A stretch of DNA of 64,000 bases from Gordonia alkanivorans NBRC 16433 (lineage in GTDB: Bacteria > Actinomycetota > Actinomycetes > Mycobacteriales > Mycobacteriaceae). The translations under genes were made by a program, and so were the position numbers. The notes below the pieces were generated by a model that searched no databases, had not been told where the DNA came from, and worked only from the letters and a program-made list of their open reading frames with translations. The DNA lies in the NCBI RefSeq assembly GCF_000225505.1, contig NZ_BACI01000117.1, positions 1-64,000 of the forward strand. Direction: 5' to 3'. This document shows, piece by piece, positions 37,109 to 45,226 of the stretch (its first letter is position 1; every line of letters begins with the position of its first letter).

Positions 37109-37507
37109 TCAGGCCTCCCGCTCGGTGTCGTGATCGACGGCGCGCAGAGCGGCGTCACCACGATGGTGCGGCGGCACACCCGGCCCGGCGTGCTCGGCGT
37201 TGAAGACCGCATCGGTGACGAGCCGTCGGACGTGCTCGTTCTCTAGGGAGTAGTGGATGGTGGTCCCGGCGCGTCGGGTCCGGACGAGCCGCGCCATCCG
37301 GAGCTTGGCGAGGTGCTGTGACACCGAAGGCCCGGGCTTGCCGACCACTTCTGCGAGTTCGCTGACCGACATCTCGGTGTCGGCCAGCGCCCATAGCAAT
37401 TGGATACGGGTCGGATCGGCAAGCATCCGGAAGACCTCGACCACCAATCGCACCTGGTCCTCCGCGATGGGAGGGTGGGCGTTCGGTGAATGCTTATCTG
37501 CATTCAT
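37109..37507 (-). CDS. ArsR/SmtB-family metalloregulator
   Basis: 132 residues, winged helix-turn-helix MSVSELAEVVGKPGPSVSQHLAKLRMARLV, preceded by VEVFRMLADPTRIQLLWAL. The C-terminal tail is rich in His, Asp and Cys-free (HAGPGVPPHHRGD...HDTERE), suggesting a Zn(II) site near the C-terminal helix as in CzrA. ATG 37507 is chosen because it follows a -10 by 6 nt; an in-frame GTG or ATG further up would remove it from its operator. Autoregulation is strongly suggested. Confidence 0.92.
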   Translation of the reverse strand: MNADKHSPNAHPPIAEDQVRLVVEVFRMLADPTRIQLLWALADTEMSVSELAEVVGKPGPSVSQHLAKLRMARLVRTRRAGTTIHYSLENEHVRRLVTDAVFNAEHAGPGVPPHHRGDAALRAVDHDTEREA

Positions 37508-37519
37508 ATGCAGATAGTA
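37495..37519. promoter_or_regulatory. ArsR operator overlapping its own -10 and start codon
   Basis: A perfect 9-bp inverted repeat, TATCTGCAT (37495-37503) and ATGCAGATA (37508-37516), with a 4-nt spacer. It covers the start codon (37505-37507) and touches the -10 TACTAT (37519-37514, minus strand), 6 nt before the ATG. SmtB-type repressors bind such elements. Confidence 0.8.
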
Positions 37520-37548
37520 GCGGGTTCCGATGAGGGGCGGAACCGGCG

Positions 37549-38601
37549 TCAGGAGAAGCGGATGTTCATGGTCGCGAGGCCGAACACCTTTCGGCCGCCC
37601 GACTTCGCGACGATGATGACGACGCCGGTCCGGGTCTCCGGGTCCAGCGACTTGATGCGTCCGCTGAACTCGATCTCGCCACCGTCGACGGCCGACACGG
37701 GAACGGTCTGCGACAGGCGGACCGAGTAGCGAGTGACAGCGCCGGGGTCGCCGGACCACGACGCGACGAATGCTGCACCGAGACCCATGGTGAACATTCC
37801 GTGGGCGATGACGTCGGGCAGGCCGGCGAGCCTGGCCACGGCTTCGTCCCAGTGGATCGGGTTGGCGTCGCCGGCGACACCGCCGTAGTTGACGAGGTCG
37901 CCGCGGGAGATGCGGGCGGTGTGGATCGGCAGTTCGTCGCCGACCGACAGATCGTCGAAGGAGCGGGCGCCGGACGGGCGCGTCGCGCCGTCGGCGACGC
38001 GGATCTCGCCTTCGGGCCGGACGGTCTTCTCGTACAGGTGGTGGGTGTCCTCGTGGCTGAAGATGTTGACGTCGTGCATCATCACCTTGCGTACCGCGGC
38101 GCTGAGGCCCGGATCGACCTCTTCGGCGGTCACGCCCACGACGGTGGTGTGCATCGTGTGCACCTTCTCGCCCGCGGCGTCGGTCATGGTGTTGGTCACC
38201 GTGATCAGTTCGCGGCCCGCGACCTTGCGCACGCCCGACAGTTCGACGTCGGTGACGAGCTCGTCGCCGGCGACGATCGGCCGGTGCTGTTCGAAGGCCT
38301 GCTCGGTCTGCACGTAGGTGTCGTAGCCGACGATCACGGACTCGAACAGCTCGCGGTTCGCCGCCATCGCCGGGATGGAGGTGAACGTCAGCGGCGCGAC
38401 GAGTCCCGAATACCCGAGTGCGGCAGCAGCTTCGGGCTCCCAGTGGGCGGGGTGGTAGTCCTGCACCGCGCGGGCGTACTCGCGGACCTTCTCGCGTCCC
38501 ACCTCATAGGAGCCGTCGAGGACGTAGTAGTGGCCGACGCGCGTCTCGAGGTCTGGCGCCTCGCCGGCTGCCGTCGGTTCCGTGATCGGGGGTTGGGTCA
38601 T
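37549..38601 (-). CDS. hadAB: Fused (3R)-hydroxyacyl-ACP dehydratase HadA-HadB
   Basis: 350 residues, two hot-dog domains. The N-terminal half matches HadA of the mycolate FAS-II cycle (YEVGREKVREYARAVQD; GLVAPLTFTSIPA; PIVAGDELVTDVEL). The C-terminal half matches HadB and carries the catalytic hydratase-2 motif DANPIHWDEAVARLAGLPDVIAHGM. Mycobacteria encode hadA and hadB as adjacent genes. The fused form keeps the subunits 1:1 and suits elongation of mycolic acids. ATG 38601 follows a -10 (TAGCGT, 7 nt). Confidence 0.9.
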   Translation of the reverse strand: MTQPPITEPTAAGEAPDLETRVGHYYVLDGSYEVGREKVREYARAVQDYHPAHWEPEAAAALGYSGLVAPLTFTSIPAMAANRELFESVIVGYDTYVQTEQAFEQHRPIVAGDELVTDVELSGVRKVAGRELITVTNTMTDAAGEKVHTMHTTVVGVTAEEVDPGLSAAVRKVMMHDVNIFSHEDTHHLYEKTVRPEGEIRVADGATRPSGARSFDDLSVGDELPIHTARISRGDLVNYGGVAGDANPIHWDEAVARLAGLPDVIAHGMFTMGLGAAFVASWSGDPGAVTRYSVRLSQTVPVSAVDGGEIEFSGRIKSLDPETRTGVVIIVAKSGGRKVFGLATMNIRFS

Positions 38602-38608
38602 TTTGACA

Positions 38609-38614
38609 ACGCTA
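38609..38614 (-). promoter_or_regulatory. -10 element TAGCGT of hadAB
   Basis: TAGCGT on the minus strand, 7 nt before ATG 38601; no ribosome-binding site between, so leaderless. Confidence 0.5.
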
Positions 38615-38684
38615 ATCGCGCGGGTTCCGTCGGCAAAACCGTGGTCGGTGTCCTGTCACGTACTCGACCGTGTCGGATGGAAGG

Positions 38685-39956
38685 TCACCGTCGCAATCCC
38701 TTGCCGTGCGCGAACTCCGCGGGGCGTCCCGAGGACTGCCAGGCGTGCCAGTTCTCCCGGTGCCGGCACATCACCTTCTCGTGCAGCCGACGGAACGTCG
38801 GGGAGATCCGGCGCAGCGTCTCGACGAGCGTCACGGCCGGCAACCGCAGGAGGATCAGTGCGAGTCCCGGGATCGGGTTGGGCATGTCGTAGCGGAAGCG
38901 CGTCGTCGGCATCATGTAGATCGTCGAGTAGGCGGCGTACATCATGGCGTTGTACTTGCCGCGGATGCGCTCGAGGCCCGTCGCGCTCTCGTTGGCGAAC
39001 GCGGCCGGGAACGATTCGATGAGTTCGGCGCCGTCGGCGCCGGCGTCGTAGCTGCGGGTGGTGTTGACGAGGGCCAGCAATCGCAGTGAGTCGGCGATGG
39101 TCTCGGGGAACCACTGGGTCCGCACGCCGAGGAGGTGCCCGAGGTAGCGCTGGTAGTGCAGCAGCACCCGGATCTCTCGGGGTGTGGTCTGGACCCCGGT
39201 CAGCCACAGCGCCGACGCCGGCACGACGCTGCCGCCGAGCAGGGTCAGCAGCTGATACGACTGGCTGATCGGCTCGCCCCACCGTTCGACGTCCCACTCG
39301 GGGTGCTTCGCGACGGTGCGTCGGACCCACACATGCATCACGCGGACCCGCATCGCCGTCGCCCGGCCGGCTGATCCCGGGGTGAGCAGCGCGCCGGGCT
39401 GGGACACGTCGATCCAGAAACGGGAGGTCTCCAGGAATCGGCGCAGCGCGTTGTCGCCGGCATATCCGCCTGCCAGTGACAACGGCTTGGCGACCGCGGC
39501 CTCGGTGTACATCTCGAGAGTGATCCCACCGGCGACACTGAACAGGCCGGTACCCCAGCGGCGCCAGATCGCCTCACCCTCGGCGATGAGATGCGGATCG
39601 ACCCAGTCGGGAACGGTCTCGAACTCCTCGAACAGTTCGACGAGTGCGGGCGGCGGGTTCTCGACGCTGTCGAGTCCGTCGGTCAGGGCCTTGTCCAGCA
39701 GTGTGCGCGCGGCTTCGGGGCCGAGCGTGCCGTAGACCTCGTCGACGAACCGCTCGGCCACGGGATCGGTGCGGAACATGTCCTCGGCGAAGGTGTGCAG
39801 GTGTTCGGGCTCGGGGTAGAGGTCCTTGCCGGTGACCTTGCGGACGAGGGCGCGCGTACGCCGGAGCTTTCGGTTCGACATCGCGGCGTCGTAGCTGACG
39901 GCCCTCGGGAAGCCGGGGGCGTCGTCGATCGGTCGACTCGGCAGCACTGCGGACAC
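38685..39956 (-). CDS. MpaB/latex-clearing-protein family haem oxygenase (DUF2236)
   Basis: 423 residues from GTG 39956; TTG 39968 or ATG 39881 are alternatives. DUF2236 core with the stretch GRATAMRVRVMHVWVRR, whose Arg and His correspond to the region of the proximal haem ligand in Lcp rubber oxygenase. No Tat signal, so it is intracellular, unlike secreted Lcp of rubber-degrading Gordonia. MpaB relatives cleave isoprenoid side chains or other hydrophobic substrates. The gene stands before hadAB on the same strand; no link is evident. Confidence 0.8.
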   Translation of the reverse strand: MSAVLPSRPIDDAPGFPRAVSYDAAMSNRKLRRTRALVRKVTGKDLYPEPEHLHTFAEDMFRTDPVAERFVDEVYGTLGPEAARTLLDKALTDGLDSVENPPPALVELFEEFETVPDWVDPHLIAEGEAIWRRWGTGLFSVAGGITLEMYTEAAVAKPLSLAGGYAGDNALRRFLETSRFWIDVSQPGALLTPGSAGRATAMRVRVMHVWVRRTVAKHPEWDVERWGEPISQSYQLLTLLGGSVVPASALWLTGVQTTPREIRVLLHYQRYLGHLLGVRTQWFPETIADSLRLLALVNTTRSYDAGADGAELIESFPAAFANESATGLERIRGKYNAMMYAAYSTIYMMPTTRFRYDMPNPIPGLALILLRLPAVTLVETLRRISPTFRRLHEKVMCRHRENWHAWQSSGRPAEFAHGKGLRR

Positions 39957-40028
39957 GGGAACCCCCAACTGTTTGAGACGAATCGAATCATGTGTATCAC
40001 TCGAGGGTTGACCAGCGCACGTTCGCCC

Positions 40029-40059
40029 TTGACCTGAAGTTCACTTGAAGTTGCACGGT
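40029..40059 (+). promoter_or_regulatory. SoxR/MerR-like promoter upstream of the MBL gene
   Basis: TTGACC (40029-40034) and CACGGT (40054-40059) are separated by 19 bp, the long spacer of MerR-activated promoters. Between them CCTGAAGTTCACTTGAAG (40033-40050) matches the SoxR consensus CCTCAAGTTAACTTGAGG at 15 of 18 positions. Confidence 0.65.
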
Positions 40060-40095
40060 GGGGGCGGAGCCGTCACCACTCAACGAGGAGATCCG

Positions 40096-40743
40096 ATGCG
40101 ACAGGTGCTACCCGACCTCTGGGAGACAACGACCGACAACCCGTTCCCCGGTCTCACCACCCATGCGTATCTGTGGACGTCCGACCGCAACGCGCTGTTC
40201 TACTCGATGGCATCGGATGCCGAGTTCGACGATCTGGAGAAGCTGGGCGGTGTCGACGACCAGTACCTGTCCCATCAGGACGAGGCCGGCCCGATTCTCG
40301 GTCGTGTCGAAGACCGGTTCGGGGCGACGCTGCACGCGCCCGCTCCCGAGGCCGAGCGGATCGGCCGCTTTGCGCGCGTGGACATCGCGGTCGCGGAACG
40401 GTACGTCGACGACAACGGGGTCGAGGTGATCCCGACTCCGGGGCACACGCCCGGCAGCACGTGCTACCTGGTGCCTGGTGATGACGGTCTTCGGTACCTT
40501 TTCACCGGGGACACCCTGTATCTGAGCGCATCCGGGGAATGGGCCGCCGGATACCTACCGTTCAGCAATGCGAATACCCTCGCGGAGAGCCTGCATCTGC
40601 TGGCGACCCTCGCTCCCGACGTGGTCATCTCGAGCGCATTCGCCGGGGAGTCGGCGGTGAATCAGGTTGCCGCGCAGGACTGGTCGGGCTACATCGAGCA
40701 GGCGCTCGAAAGATTGGCAATCGCGTCCGGAACAACACGTTGA
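40096..40743 (+). CDS. Metallo-beta-lactamase-fold hydrolase
   Basis: 215 residues, glyoxalase II-like fold: HTPGSTCYLV (His ligand), FTGDTLY (bridging Asp region). The usual first motif HxHxDH appears reduced to SHQDEAG, so the metal site may be incomplete. ATG 40096 has an ACGAGGAG site; an in-frame ATG at 40045 falls in the SoxR-like promoter. Redox regulation by a MerR-family protein encoded elsewhere is inferred from that promoter. Confidence 0.82.
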   Translation: MRQVLPDLWETTTDNPFPGLTTHAYLWTSDRNALFYSMASDAEFDDLEKLGGVDDQYLSHQDEAGPILGRVEDRFGATLHAPAPEAERIGRFARVDIAVAERYVDDNGVEVIPTPGHTPGSTCYLVPGDDGLRYLFTGDTLYLSASGEWAAGYLPFSNANTLAESLHLLATLAPDVVISSAFAGESAVNQVAAQDWSGYIEQALERLAIASGTTR

Positions 40744-40804
40744 TGTGCGGGTGATCTGCTGGTGAAGCCTGTGGAGCTTTCCTGCGTGACGACGGATTCG
40801 TGTG

Positions 40805-40825
40805 TAACATCGAACATGCATTCGA
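40805..40825 (+). promoter_or_regulatory. LexA (SOS)-like box overlapping a -10
   Basis: TCGAACATGCATTCGA (40810-40825) matches the actinobacterial LexA consensus TCGAAC-N4-GTTCGA with one mismatch. It starts within the -10 TAACAT (40805-40810) of the DUF222/HNH gene. Confidence 0.75.
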
Positions 40826-40843
40826 ACCGCGGAATCTTGGGGG

Positions 40844-42442
40844 GTGACCGTCGTGGCCGTTGCTGCAACTGTCGACGCCGCCGACCCGGCACCCTCTGAC
40901 GCGGTCGCGATCATCGAGCAGATGCACGCCCTCACCGACCGGTTGCAGAATGTTGACCTCTCTCGATTGTCCGATGTCGAGGTCGACCAGGTGGCCGCCG
41001 AGAACGAGCGTCTGATCGCCCGCCTGACCTACGCCGGCAACCAGCAGATCGTCGAGGTCGAGAACCGCAGCCTGGCCCGAAAGACCGGTCACCGCAGCAT
41101 CATCCAGTACATGCAACACCGCCTGCGGATCGCCTTCCCCGGCCGACGCCACGCCGAGGTGAAAGCCACCGCCACCTACACCGACCTCACCACCGGACAA
41201 CCACTCGAACCCGAACTGCCGACGCTCGCCCGAGAATTGGCCGACGGCCGGGTGGGGTCTGCCCACGTTCATGCGGTGATGGACGTCGTGGACCAGATCC
41301 CACATGCCGTCCCACACGATGTGCGCGCCGCCGCCGAGCAAACCCTGGCCGAATACGCCGCCACGCTCACGCCCGCCGAGATCGGTCAGGTCGGTGCCCG
41401 ACTGCTGGCACACCTCGACCCCGACGGAACCCTCACCGACCACGACGACCGCGTACGCCGCCGCAACCTGCAGGTGAACCGGCAACGCGCCGACGGGACC
41501 TCCAAACTCATCGCCAACCTCACCCCTCTGGCGCGGGCGCGGATCATGACTTTCCTGGCCGTCTGGGCCCGACCGGGCATGAACAACCCCACCGATCCCG
41601 AATCGCCGTGCGGTTCGATCGAGGACGCCGACCCCGAGGTGGTCGCGGCAGCAGCCGACCGCGACCACCGCACCCCCGCACAGCGCAATCACGACGCCCT
41701 CAACGCACTGCTGGAAGCGGTGTTCGACGACGGAATGCTCGGCAAGACCCACCGAGGCCTGCCGGTCCAGCTGATCGCCAAAGCCGAGCTCGACGACCTC
41801 ATCCGCGAAACCGGGTCCGCCACCAGCGCCGACGGCACCCTGATCCCCATCGCAGACCTCATCGCCATCGGCGCCGACGTGCAGCCCTGGTTGGCGGTGT
41901 TCAGAGACGCCACCGCGGTCCCGCTGTACTTCGGACGCGGCAAACGACTCGCCACCATGGAACAGCGGCTCGTCTCGTTTGCCAGACCTGACGGCGAGAT
42001 GTGCTCCAACCCGGACTGCGACATGCCCACCACACACGTGGAAATGCATCACGCCCACACCGATTGGGGTGATGGCGGATTCACCGACATCGACAATCTC
42101 ACTCCGGCCTGCACCCGCCACCACCACATGGTCGGTGACCAACCCGGTCAATACTCGACCCGGATGATCGCCGACGGCGCCGACGAAGGCAGATGTGTCT
42201 GGCAGTTGAACGCCGAACCAGGGGCGCCACCCAACCCCGAACGCATCAACCGGCGACCCGACATAGCCGGACGGTTCCGCGAAGTCCTCACCGACATTCG
42301 TGACGCCATCCACGGACAACTCGAACCGTTGTCCGTCGATGCACCACGCCCACAACTACGGCAGGTCATCGATCTGCAGGAGGCGTCACCCGCCGAACTC
42401 GCCATTGCCTCGGTGTTGCTGAATGCTGCCTACCTGAACTGA
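40844..42442 (+). CDS. DUF222 / HNH endonuclease (13E12 repeat family)
   Basis: 532 residues. The N-terminal DUF222 helical domain (about 1-350) is followed by an HNH nuclease-like domain (about 385-440) with CSNPDCDM, HVEMHHAHTDW and NLTPACTRHHHM; its zinc Cys pair and HNH residues look intact. GTG 40844 is preceded by GGGGG. 13E12-family genes are multicopy in mycobacteria and several respond to DNA damage; the SOS-like box here supports that. Function beyond nuclease is unknown. Confidence 0.88.
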   Translation: MTVVAVAATVDAADPAPSDAVAIIEQMHALTDRLQNVDLSRLSDVEVDQVAAENERLIARLTYAGNQQIVEVENRSLARKTGHRSIIQYMQHRLRIAFPGRRHAEVKATATYTDLTTGQPLEPELPTLARELADGRVGSAHVHAVMDVVDQIPHAVPHDVRAAAEQTLAEYAATLTPAEIGQVGARLLAHLDPDGTLTDHDDRVRRRNLQVNRQRADGTSKLIANLTPLARARIMTFLAVWARPGMNNPTDPESPCGSIEDADPEVVAAAADRDHRTPAQRNHDALNALLEAVFDDGMLGKTHRGLPVQLIAKAELDDLIRETGSATSADGTLIPIADLIAIGADVQPWLAVFRDATAVPLYFGRGKRLATMEQRLVSFARPDGEMCSNPDCDMPTTHVEMHHAHTDWGDGGFTDIDNLTPACTRHHHMVGDQPGQYSTRMIADGADEGRCVWQLNAEPGAPPNPERINRRPDIAGRFREVLTDIRDAIHGQLEPLSVDAPRPQLRQVIDLQEASPAELAIASVLLNAAYLN

Positions 42443-42475
42443 GACGGCCTGCCGAGTATCCAGAACTGGTGGCAG

Positions 42476-44212
42476 TCAGTCGAACAGTCGCCGGAACACG
42501 TTGGTCTCGGCGAGATCGACCAGCTCGTCGCCCCGGCCCGACAACACGGTGCGGAGGGCGTAGAGCGTGAATCCCTTGGCCTGGGCGGCAGTTACCGTCG
42601 GCGGGATCGAGAGCTCCTGGCGGGCGGTTGTGACATCGAGTAGCGCCGGTCCGTCGTGGGCCAGGAATTCGTCGATGGCCCCGGCGAGATCGTCGGGCTG
42701 CTCGACCTTGCGTCCGCGTATCCCGACGGCCTCGGCGAGTTTCGCGAAGTCGGGGTTCTCCAGATCTGTCCCGTAGTTGACGAACCCGGCCGCTTTCATC
42801 TCCACCTCGACGAAGTTCAGTGAGGAGTTGTTGTAGACGACGATCTTCACCGGCAGTTTGTTCTGGGTGATGGTCAACAGCTCGCCGAGCAGCATCGCGA
42901 GTCCGCCGTCGCCGGCGAGTGCGATGACCTGGCGCCCGGGGAAGGCGGTCTGCGCACCGATGGCCTGCGAGACCGCATTCGCCATCGACCCATGGGTGAA
43001 CGAACCGATCAGGCGGCGGGCGCCGTTCATCACCAGATAGCGCGCCGCCCACACGACCGGGGAGCCGACGTCGGGGATGAACACGGCATCCGCACCGGCC
43101 TTCTCACTGATCAGCCGGGTGAGGTACTGCGGGTGGATGGGTGCCCGGTTGCGGTCGTTGTCGGCCAGTTCGTCCAGACGTCGACGCGCCTTGGTGTAGT
43201 GCGCGAGAGAGGACGTCAGGTGTTCCGGATCGCGGCCGGTCGAGACCAGCGGGATCAACGCGCGCACGGTGTCGCCGACGTCTCCGACCAGCGGTACGTC
43301 GACCGGGCACCGGCGGCCGATCTGCTCGCCGCGGATGTCGACCTGGATGATGGTCGCCTTCGACGGGTAGAACTGCTCGTACGGGAAGTCGGTGCCCAGC
43401 ATCAGCAGGGTGTCGCATTTCTCGATTGCGCGATAGCCCGACGAAAAGCCCAGCAGCCCGGTCATTCCGACGTCGTAGGGATTGTCGTACTCGATGAACT
43501 CCTTGCCGCGCAACGCATGCACGACCGGTGCTTGTAGTGTGCGGGCCAGTTCGACGACCTCATCGTGGGCGCCCTGCACGCCGGCGCCCGCGAGGATGGT
43601 GACGCGCTGGGCGGCGTTCAGGGTGTCCGCGGTGCGCGTCAGGTCGGCATCGGTGGGCCGCACGACGCGCCGAACCTGCCGGATCGGGGCTCCCGCACGG
43701 CGTTTGGGGCACGGCTTGAGGAACAGCTCGCCGGGGATCACGAGCACCGCCACGTCGCGTCGCTCGACCGCGGTCCGCAACGCCACATCGAGCAGTCGCG
43801 GCATCTGGTCGGGGGTGCTGACCATCTCGCAGAATGCGCTGCACTCACGGAAGAGCTGTTCGGGGTGGGTCTCCTGGAAGTAACCGCTGCCGATCTCGGG
43901 GCCGGGGATGTGGGCGGCGATGGCGAGCACCGGGACGCGGCTGCGATGGGCGTCGAAGAGTCCGTTGATCAGGTGGAGGTTGCCGGGACCGCAACTGCCC
44001 ACGCAGACCGCGAGTTCGCCGGTGAGAGCAGCCTCGGCGGAGGCAGCGAAAGCAGCGGCTTCCTCGTGGCGGACATGCTCCCAGGTGATGGCCTCGGCGC
44101 TGCGTAGGGCGTCGGTGAGACCGTTGAGGGAATCGCCCGGAAGCCCGTATACACGCTGCACTCCGGAACGATCGAGCTCTTCGACGATCCTCTCGGCGAC
44201 TGTTGTCGACAT
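42476..44212 (-). CDS. poxB: Pyruvate dehydrogenase (quinone) / pyruvate oxidase, ThDP-dependent
   Basis: 578 residues with the three ThDP domains. GLPGDSLNGLTDAL at the N-terminus, the ThDP Glu in RHEEAAAFAAS, and the pyrophosphate motif GDGGLAMLLGELLTI...NNSS near 425-455. FAD-region features fit PoxB, which oxidises pyruvate to acetate and CO2 with quinone; ubiquity of acetolactate synthase-like enzymes leaves room for another 2-oxoacid. ATG 44212 was chosen; the longer frame from 44404 lacks similarity. TATAGT (44252-44247, minus) is a likely -10 with a 28-nt leader. Confidence 0.87.
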   Translation of the reverse strand: MSTTVAERIVEELDRSGVQRVYGLPGDSLNGLTDALRSAEAITWEHVRHEEAAAFAASAEAALTGELAVCVGSCGPGNLHLINGLFDAHRSRVPVLAIAAHIPGPEIGSGYFQETHPEQLFRECSAFCEMVSTPDQMPRLLDVALRTAVERRDVAVLVIPGELFLKPCPKRRAGAPIRQVRRVVRPTDADLTRTADTLNAAQRVTILAGAGVQGAHDEVVELARTLQAPVVHALRGKEFIEYDNPYDVGMTGLLGFSSGYRAIEKCDTLLMLGTDFPYEQFYPSKATIIQVDIRGEQIGRRCPVDVPLVGDVGDTVRALIPLVSTGRDPEHLTSSLAHYTKARRRLDELADNDRNRAPIHPQYLTRLISEKAGADAVFIPDVGSPVVWAARYLVMNGARRLIGSFTHGSMANAVSQAIGAQTAFPGRQVIALAGDGGLAMLLGELLTITQNKLPVKIVVYNNSSLNFVEVEMKAAGFVNYGTDLENPDFAKLAEAVGIRGRKVEQPDDLAGAIDEFLAHDGPALLDVTTARQELSIPPTVTAAQAKGFTLYALRTVLSGRGDELVDLAETNVFRRLFD

Positions 44213-44725
44213 GGCGATCCATTCGGTCGAGTCCGTGTGAACCCCGACTATAGACGCGACGCCAGCGGTACCGACCTGGTTCAACTTTCGTGCGCGATGA
44301 TTCGCGGCGTGGCGTTCGGTTTCGCCGATGACACCAGCTGTCCGGCACAGCGCGGTGAACCACTGCAGAGACTCCGTCGACCTCCTCAGCGGCGGACGCC
44401 TCAATCCCGGCGTCGCCGTGAGTGTTTCGATGCGCTACGACGATTTCAGGCCCCACTCCACCCGGAAACCCATGACATCGAGAACTTCTCCAAGGATCGC
44501 GTCGTCCCAGGGTCTCGTCGTCATCCCACGGACTCGGCGACCTCGCCCGACGACTCGGACCTGTGCTGGCGGGGTAGCCCCGGCGCCTGTGGATGCCGCC
44601 GGGCTGTGGATGGCGTCGTCGGCCACGACGCTTCTCGTCGGGGTCCGTCGTCACAGTGGATCGCACCACGCCGGGCGGCGTGGGCCTCGTGTTCTGCGAG
44701 GTGGATCGACACACGGGAGTCGCTC
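44213..44725. other. 513-bp region without a convincing gene
   Basis: It holds the poxB promoter at its left end. Open frames exist on both strands but give Arg/Pro/Ser-rich chains of the kind expected from reading high-GC DNA out of frame. One minus-strand frame ends in a more protein-like stretch (WDDAILGEVLDVMGFRVEWG, 44438-44515), which might be a short real or decayed gene. Confidence 0.5.
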
Positions 44726-45142
44726 ATGAAAGTCCTGACCGCCACCTCCTCCGGTGCCACCCGAGAGGATGACTTCTGCCACGCCGTCGAGGGCGAGATC
44801 GTGCTGCCGTCGGTGGTGTGCGATTCCCGGACCTGCGGATGCGACCGCGCGTTCGGCGGACTCAACTCTCACCAGGCCACCACGACGATCATGGTCCGCG
44901 ACCTCGACCTGACCGTCGAGGATCTGGTGGCGGCCGCCTTCGGATATCTGGAGTCCGCAGGATGGGCCGATCTGCTCAGGTCCGATGTCGTGCCCGAAGA
45001 GCCGGCGGACCCGGTTGCGGCATACGCCCTCGAGCTGCTGGTGCCGACGCTGGTGCTGGCCGCGCAACTCGATCCCGGAGTCATCATCCGGGTCGCCTAC
45101 AACCGCAGAGCCGACGCGTGGGAGTACGCCGTGGCGAGCTGA
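44726..45142 (+). CDS. Conserved actinobacterial hypothetical protein (DUF7715-like)
   Basis: 138 residues. The start KVLTATSS..TREDDFCHAVEGEIV and CGCDRAFGGLNSHQATTTIMVRDL fit a small family found next to housekeeping genes in many actinobacteria, with a Cys-x-Cys region that may bind metal. Function unknown. ATG 44726 has an ACGGGAG site; an in-frame ATG at 44237 starts in unrelated sequence. Confidence 0.75.
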   Translation: MKVLTATSSGATREDDFCHAVEGEIVLPSVVCDSRTCGCDRAFGGLNSHQATTTIMVRDLDLTVEDLVAAAFGYLESAGWADLLRSDVVPEEPADPVAAYALELLVPTLVLAAQLDPGVIIRVAYNRRADAWEYAVAS

Positions 45143-45171
45143 TCACCACGCCTGCTCGCCGGCAGACAGTA

Positions 45172-45211
45172 TTTCGGTGATGCGTCCTCGGTCGAGGTCG
45201 CATCACCGAAA
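45172..45211. terminator. Bidirectional terminator between convergent genes
   Basis: 13-bp stem TTTCGGTGATGCG / CGCATCACCGAAA (45172-45184 with 45199-45211) whose loop contains a further CCTCG/CGAGG stem. It separates the DUF7715-like gene from the SDR gene on the other strand. Confidence 0.8.
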
Positions 45212-45226
45212 CGAAGTCCCATGGAC

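Noticed and set aside
42476..44212. poxB as part of an obafluorin-type pathway (ThDP enzyme ObaE)
   Set aside because: The protein has pyruvate oxidase features and stands 19 kb away behind unrelated genes; no L-threonine transaldolase or NRPS is present.
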